Origin: Conidiobolus incongruus B7586
Taxonomy: Eukaryota > Entomophthoromycota > Entomophthoromycetes > Entomophthorales > Conidiobolaceae
Reading direction: 5' to 3'
Assembly (NCBI GenBank): GCA_000697335.1
Contig: JNEM01009044.1
Location: forward strand, 1 to 26,432
DNA length: 26,432 nt
Made by a program: the position numbers and the translations under genes. Positions 21,151-26,432 of this stretch are shown here, in pieces. Numbering within the stretch: the stretch's first letter is position 1; each line of letters opens with the position of its first letter. The notes beneath the pieces were generated by a model. It saw nothing but the letters and a program-made list of their open reading frames with translations. It searched no databases and was not told the origin of the DNA.

Positions 21151-22725
21151 AACCAATAAAATATAGCATAATAACCTTAAATTCTAAATAATATAATACT
21201 ATATTTTAAATAATGAACTCTTTATACTAACTGTATATATACTTAAAATATAATCATTTTATATACTAAAAACCTAATTTTAATACTTTGCGAAGCTATA
21301 TAACACTAAATTATTTTTTCATCGTGGTTATTGGTAATAATGAAATATTTATATATTTATTATGATAAATTAAAAATACTCAAAATTGTAACTTTGGTTA
21401 AGAGGATATTATATATTTCATTTTTTGAAAATTCAAGTTTTTCAAAAGGTCAAAAATTGAGTCTCAATGATTGTAACATTGCTCTAAGATATCCTATTTA
21501 TTTTCGTTCAGTTATATCTCGAGAAGTATCATCGTTTAGTATAGTGTAATATACTTATTTAATACTAATATTAATATAAATCTTTTTCAAATATATTGTT
21601 TTTTTGCTCATTTGGATGTATTAATTTATTAGAAATAGTATCAGAGCAAAGTATACATTCATAGGAAATATAGGAAATTTAGTAAACATTTGATATTAAG
21701 ATATAATAGATCAAAAAATATACAATCAAATTTTTATGACAAAGTAGTTTTAAAATTATTGGCAAATTGATACTACCAAGAATTTTGAAACTAGTTAAAA
21801 ACCAAATATTTTTTATTGATTGGGAATGGAAGATAAGGTATAGTTTGTAACAGTTCGTATAAAATCAACTGATAAAAATGAAACAAAATCTTTTAAGCAA
21901 GGTAAAATGATTGAACAAAGTTTTAAAATGCTAATAATTCAATGGTCTAACTGGCGATGAGAGTATTTTCTGTTTAATGAAAAGTAATTGAAAATATATC
22001 TTAAAACACAAGAATTTTATAAAATTTAGAAAAATATAGTCCAATATATTATCATATATATTGATAGTTTTGTTAATTTTGTAATAATCAATGTTTTAAA
22101 CATATCATTTATAATATTTTTGATGAAAACCAAGATCATTATGAAATTATTTGGGAATATTTTTAATAAATTAAGTACTGTATTCAGGTTGCATGATTCT
22201 ATTCATTATTTATAGTATTTGTTTATATATGTATATTATAGTAATGAAACACCAAAAGGATATAGCTTCAATAAATAATGACGATTGGTTTTTATATATT
22301 CTATTTTAAGGATTATATATTTATTGAAATTTTGTATTTTATTAAATATTGAAATATGAGGTAATTATCAAGTTTAACAAAGCAGAAAATAATGACAATA
22401 CTTTGAATTGATTTAGTGAATAGATAAAATAATTTCATACCATCTACTAGTCGGTTAATGATTATTTAGGATCACAGAAAATATATTGAGTAAAGTGATA
22501 TTTTTGAATTTATTGAAAGTGTGTAATAAGATATGAAATAAAATGTTTTTGATAGAATTTACTGCACATATAATATATTTCAATATACGGATATTCTCTG
22601 ATCTGCCAAAATTGTGAGAGATTCTAAGAAATCATAATAGTAATAGTATGTGTGATGAAATTTCATAGTTGAGTTTATTAAATGCCAATAATCCACTATC
22701 AAATGATAAAGTGCACATCTAAAAA
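21151..22725. other. AT-rich stretch with a primer-binding-site-like motif
   Basis: No gene is recognised. AGTATCAGAGC at about 21638-21648 resembles the primer-binding site that copia-type LTR elements place after their left LTR, and AGTATAGTG near 21537 resembles a tRNA D-arm. Either could mark an old LTR element or a tRNA-derived fossil. No reverse transcriptase, integrase or matching LTR pair was seen. The 72-codon frame at 21331-21549 has no recognised domain. Confidence 0.3.
22674..22679 (-). promoter_or_regulatory. Candidate polyadenylation signal of the GMC gene
   Basis: Minus-strand AATAAA lies about 47 bp beyond the stop codon of the GMC oxidoreductase. Position is right; the AT-rich context makes chance occurrence likely enough to keep confidence modest. 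Confidence 0.4.
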
Positions 22726-24501
22726 TTATGAATTCAAAATAGAATGAGCACATTTGAGACCTAGCAAGTAGGTAAATAAAGTAGGGAAGTCACCAATGAC
22801 TTCTGGTACGGCAGATTGGTCAACTACGCGTAGGTTCTTTACTCCTCGAACTCGGAAGTCTTTGTCCAAAACAGCCATAGGATCGTCATCCTTACCAATC
22901 TTCATTGTACAACATGCGTGGTGAGAAAAAGTATTATCGATAATGTAATTCTTTAAATCTTCATCAGATTGAACTTGGGGACCTGGGATAACTTCTCTGC
23001 CAATACTACTGAAGGCTGCCATATCTTCACGCATTTTCTTGTAACCGAATAGCATTTTTCGAATATCTTCTTCAGCTTCATCACCTTCATAATAACGGAA
23101 ATTGATGTATGGAACATCTCTTGGATCATTAGATTTCAAGGTGACACTTCCGTGTTTAAGACCAGTGTAAGGATTTAAAATTATATATGAAACATGCCTG
23201 TGAGCAGTAGTAGCGATTCGGGCGGCCTCTTCCGAAAATTCGGTGAACTGGGTTAAGAAAGTATAGTACCAAATATCAGTGTATTTCAAATCGGGTTTCG
23301 ATTTCAAAGTGACAGCATGGAGTGGTCCACCATGTGCATAGGCGCCAGTTCCGTTTTTGTATTGCTGCCAGCAGACATCATTGTCAGCTGTAGTATAGAA
23401 ACAGTTTTCTAAAACGGCCCAGTCAGAATTTAATTCATATGTCATTCCAACTTCTATATGATCTCGGAGGTTCTTTCCAACTCCAGGAAGATGGACCTGA
23501 GGTTGAATTCCTATTGCTTGTAATTCTTTAAAGTCACCAATACCACTCAACATCATAATTTGTGGGGTATTGAATGCACCAGCACTGACTACAACCTCTT
23601 TACTAGCATATACCTTCTTAATAGCTGGAGATGGTTTATTTTCGCGTTTTGCGATAGCACTAGCACGGTATAAATGCTGTCCACTCATATATTCGACACC
23701 CTTAGCAGCTCCATTTTCCAAGATGACTTTAGTAACCAACGAATCGGTCCAAACAGTGAGTTTGGAGTTCTTACTTGCCTCAGATTTGACGTATCTTCTA
23801 ACACCTCGTCTAACAGGTGGATTTTCCTTGGTATCAATATTCACCGGAACTAAATATTTACCAGCCTCTTCGTTATCTAAAGTACCAACTACTACAGGGT
23901 CATTGATTGTTATTCCTTTTCGGTCATTTTCCATAGGTTCTTTAAGGATTTCATTTATAACTTTGGATTTATCATCTACTGCGTTCAATCCAGAAAATTT
24001 ATCAGTGCTTAAAGGTAAAAATCGTCTATCCATTGCCGGATTTTCAGGCTCTTTTCCATTCAATTTAATTGATTCAAAATAATTTCTGAAGGTTGCTTCT
24101 CCCCAACTTGGATCACCAGTTACATCAACAAGTCTCTGGAAACCATGAGCTCTAGGATATATATTCACCATACCATTGTGATTAGTACATCCACCGAGAG
24201 CAGAAGCTCTTGGGTACAGAATGTTCTGTTTCTTATTCCTGGATTGATCGAAGTAATCCACCTTGAAGTTCCAAGCAATGGATTCGTCATCCCAACTTCT
24301 AACAAGTAAACCGGGTGTAGTAGTATTTGCGTTAGCTATATCAGACCCTGCTTCGATCAGTAATGTTGAGAATCCGTGCTTAGCTAATTCAGTTGCTGCC
24401 ATAGATCCAGCAGGTCCAGATCCAACTACTATATAGTCAAATACTTCATCATCACATTTGGAGAAACGTAGTAATGTGGTTAAATAAAAAGTAAGAATCA
24501 T
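22726..24501 (-). CDS. GMC-family FAD oxidoreductase (choline/glucose dehydrogenase-like), 591 aa
   Basis: Single-exon gene of normal family length. GMC enzymes oxidise alcohols or sugars using FAD. The FAD-binding Rossmann motif is VVGSGPAG (G27, G29, G32) with ribose-binding E50 in LLIEAG. GMC signature 1 region is LYPRASALGGCTNHNGMVN (95-113); signature 2 is GAFNTPQIMMLSGIG (308-322). Substrate-domain block GSVTLKSNDPRDVPYINFRY lies at 451-470. The catalytic His is probably H528 in SHHACCTMKIG. The second active-site position, usually His or Asn, falls in GDFPT near residue 571. The ending VVDQSAVPEV..FTYLL is typical. A short hydrophobic start (MILTFYLTTLL) before C16 could be a weak signal peptide. 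A stop six codons upstream of the ATG supports the start. Substrate and electron acceptor (oxygen or another) cannot be read from sequence. It is intact and the most GC-rich segment of its surroundings. Confidence 0.95.
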   Translation of the reverse strand: MILTFYLTTLLRFSKCDDEVFDYIVVGSGPAGSMAATELAKHGFSTLLIEAGSDIANANTTTPGLLVRSWDDESIAWNFKVDYFDQSRNKKQNILYPRASALGGCTNHNGMVNIYPRAHGFQRLVDVTGDPSWGEATFRNYFESIKLNGKEPENPAMDRRFLPLSTDKFSGLNAVDDKSKVINEILKEPMENDRKGITINDPVVVGTLDNEEAGKYLVPVNIDTKENPPVRRGVRRYVKSEASKNSKLTVWTDSLVTKVILENGAAKGVEYMSGQHLYRASAIAKRENKPSPAIKKVYASKEVVVSAGAFNTPQIMMLSGIGDFKELQAIGIQPQVHLPGVGKNLRDHIEVGMTYELNSDWAVLENCFYTTADNDVCWQQYKNGTGAYAHGGPLHAVTLKSKPDLKYTDIWYYTFLTQFTEFSEEAARIATTAHRHVSYIILNPYTGLKHGSVTLKSNDPRDVPYINFRYYEGDEAEEDIRKMLFGYKKMREDMAAFSSIGREVIPGPQVQSDEDLKNYIIDNTFSHHACCTMKIGKDDDPMAVLDKDFRVRGVKNLRVVDQSAVPEVIGDFPTLFTYLLGLKCAHSILNS

Positions 24502-25303
24502 TTGAAGCAGTAATATTCAATAAATAATGGTCTATAATACTGAAATAATTGATGTAAAATATATATAGTGCAATGATATCTAATTAAAATATTATACTTT
24601 TTTCAGGAAAAACAGAGAACAATTCGCATTGATAACAAATTTTATCATCCTTAATAAATTTAATCTGGTATTTATATTCTTGAATTTGTCAATTAAAATT
24701 AACAATCAATTCTTTAGTTTTGGTTAATATTTGGATTTTAATAATTTTCATTTCAATTTGTTTTTAGATCGACTTTATTACATTCATTGAAAACATAATC
24801 ACATTGAATCCCATTTAAATTTACCGAATATTTAATGATTGTTTGATTCAATGGCTGATCAGTTGAGATGTAATATTGATTGTATTAATTTTTCAAATTT
24901 AGTATTTATCAACATAAATTATACGGAATTAAATTTTTGAGTACTAGGTATTTTGCCTTTGACATTATATTATAAACATTCAAATATATAACATTAGCTA
25001 TTGAATTAAGAAACCACAATGATTTTGATTTAGAAATTGAGAATATTCAATATATATTGATATTTATCAATTATTTTGATATAAATAAATATAGAATTTC
25101 CAAAATATATTAATTATATATAACAAAGGTGTTTGGTTTTTTGATAATTGATATATTAAATCAAATATTATAATTAATTTAAATTCATTCACTTTTAAAA
25201 TATTATATCTAAAATTAATAAATTTTAATCTATATATCAAAAAAGCAATAATATTTAAATATGATATTTATAATTTCTACTTGGAAGGTTATATTTTTGA
25301 ATT
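24502..25303. other. AT-rich stretch upstream of the GMC gene
   Basis: Holds the presumed GMC promoter. A minus-strand TATATATA run near 24560, about 60 bp before the ATG, is a weak TATA candidate. Nothing else is recognised. Confidence 0.45.
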
Positions 25304-25305
25304 TA

Positions 25306-25890
25306 TTACTTTGTAATTTAAATAATAGGAGTGTTTTATAATTGAAAAAATAAATATTTTAATATATAGAATATAAAAATAAATATATAATTGAAATCAA
25401 GAGTTTTTTATTTCTAATAACTTTTTGTTATACTTTTATTAAAGTTTTAATATATAAAAATATTCTTTTTATTAAAGACTGATATTTGATATTTAATACC
25501 TAATTAATTTTTTTGAAAAAATTTTCTTATTTGTAATTGGATTTTTTAATTAATTAAAGCAATATAACCATATAAGTTATAATTTAAAGAGTATATTAAA
25601 TATGGTAGTTTTTTTCAGTTATTTTTTATTAAATATCCTTTTATAACTTTGTATTTATATATTTTATAATTATCAAGCAAAATAATAAATTATCTTAAAT
25701 TTTTTAAAATATTAATTAAAAATAATTTATTATTTATTAATTATCCTTAAATAATTAAAAATAATATATATTATTATAGTTTATTTTAGGTATTTATATT
25801 CACTTATTTATAAAATCTTTAAATTAAAGATTTTTAAAAAGGGTTGATTTAATTTAATTTAATATTAATATAAAAATTAAATAGTATTAT
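25306..25890 (-). mobile_element. mariner relic on the minus strand, 3' half only
   Basis: After TA at 25304-25305 the plus strand reads TTACTTTGTAATTTAAATAA then TAGGAG, the right TIR of the family in reverse orientation. It continues collinearly with the reverse complement of copies 1-3: AATAACTTTTTGTTATACTT (from 25418), TTATTAAAGACTGATATTTG (about 25468), AGTTATAATTTAAAGAGTAT (about 25576), and GGTTGATTTAATTTAATTTA (about 25842). It thus covers the right TIR and the C-terminal half of the transposase, from just after the first catalytic Asp to the end. It breaks off near 25890 where a second minus-strand copy takes over. The right boundary is approximate. Confidence 0.8.
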
Positions 25891-25904
25891 AATTTTGAAA
25901 TTAA

Positions 25905-26432
25905 AATTAAATAAATAAATTAATAAATAATATAAAATTAATAGTGTCTTTTATTATTAATAATTTTTTTCCATACTTTTGATAATCTTCTAATATCGAA
26001 AAAATAATTTTTTTTATTAAAGACTGAAATTTGATATTTTATAAACTAATTTAATATATTTGCAAGAATTTTTTTCTATAAGCTAATTTTTTAATTATTT
26101 AAAATAATTAAAATTACATAGGTGATAATTAGGTGAGTGAATTAGATATGTTAACTTTTTCTAGTTTTTTTATATAAAATAGTTTTTAAAACTTTATATA
26201 AAATAATTAATATTTTTAATTATAATAAAAATATCATTTAAAAATTATTTTATTTAAATAATAGTATAAACTTTATTATTAATTATTTTTCCTTAAAATA
26301 TTAAATGAAAAAACTATATATTATTATAAATAATTATAATAATTAACATTTATTTATATTTAAAGTATTTATTTATTAAAATTTATAAAATTAATTAATT
26401 TAGCTTAACCTAGTATTTTGTTTTATTTTTAA
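25905..26432 (-). mobile_element. Second mariner relic on the minus strand, running off the window
   Basis: From about 25905 the match to the reversed 3' part of the element restarts: TAAAATTAATAGTGTCTTTT, then TTATTAAAGACTGAAATTTG (about 26016), AAAATTACATAGGTGATAAT (about 26110), AATTAACATTTATTTATATT (about 26341), and TAGCTTAACCTAGTATTTTG near the end. The outer right TIR is missing, so this copy was cut at its 3' end, either by the neighbouring insertion or by deletion. It continues past 26432, where it has reached roughly the region just after the first catalytic Asp of the transposase. It is more diverged than copies 1-3. Confidence 0.78.

Noticed and set aside
23570-24082. 170-codon plus-strand open frame
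   Set aside because: Antisense shadow of the GMC gene, which has complete family motifs on the other strand.

Overview
This is a very AT-rich eukaryotic nuclear window: long non-coding stretches made almost only of A and T, with a few clearly richer gene islands. The three intact genes are compact. Two have short GT-AG introns (46, 49 and 53 bp), one with a CTAAC branch-site-like motif just before its acceptor, and the promoter of one has a clear TATA box. Intron size, gene architecture and the style of the GMC oxidoreductase fit an AT-rich, early-diverging fungus best, but this is inference; another compact AT-rich eukaryote is not excluded. Intact genes use TGG for Trp and end in TAA, so the code looks standard. 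LAYOUT. 1-1195: right part of a mariner DNA transposon (+). 2822-4525: decayed paralogue of a mut-7/EXD3-type 3'-5' exonuclease (+). 5250-5700: second, more decayed fragment of the same family (-). 7862-9732: the intact exonuclease, two exons, 605 aa (-). 10724-12027: second mariner copy (+). 14545-15233: pseudogene of a GST-fold eEF1B-gamma-like gene. 15691-16421: the intact three-exon, 211-aa version. About 17850-18900: an older mariner relic (+). 19291-20597: the best mariner copy, complete from TIR to TIR with TA on both sides (+). About 20840-21150: an unrecognised GC-richer island. 22726-24501: intact single-exon 591-aa GMC oxidoreductase (-). 25306 to the window end: two decayed mariner copies on the minus strand, abutting. 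The rest is AT-rich sequence in which I see nothing identifiable. THEMES. First, one mariner family with the DD34D catalytic spacing accounts for roughly a fifth of the window in six copies of different ages. Reading frames are broken largely at former Trp and Gln codons, as expected for C-to-T/G-to-A decay; this could be a RIP-like process, deamination of methylated C, or plain AT-biased mutation. Second, two of the three intact host genes are each accompanied by decayed relatives within a few kb, so the locus shows local duplication followed by gene death. The GST-type pseudogene keeps the intron positions and a TATA motif, so it arose at DNA level rather than through mRNA. The three intact genes (nuclease, GST-like protein, FAD oxidoreductase) do not form an obvious pathway. 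I found no CRISPR array, rRNA or intact tRNA gene.
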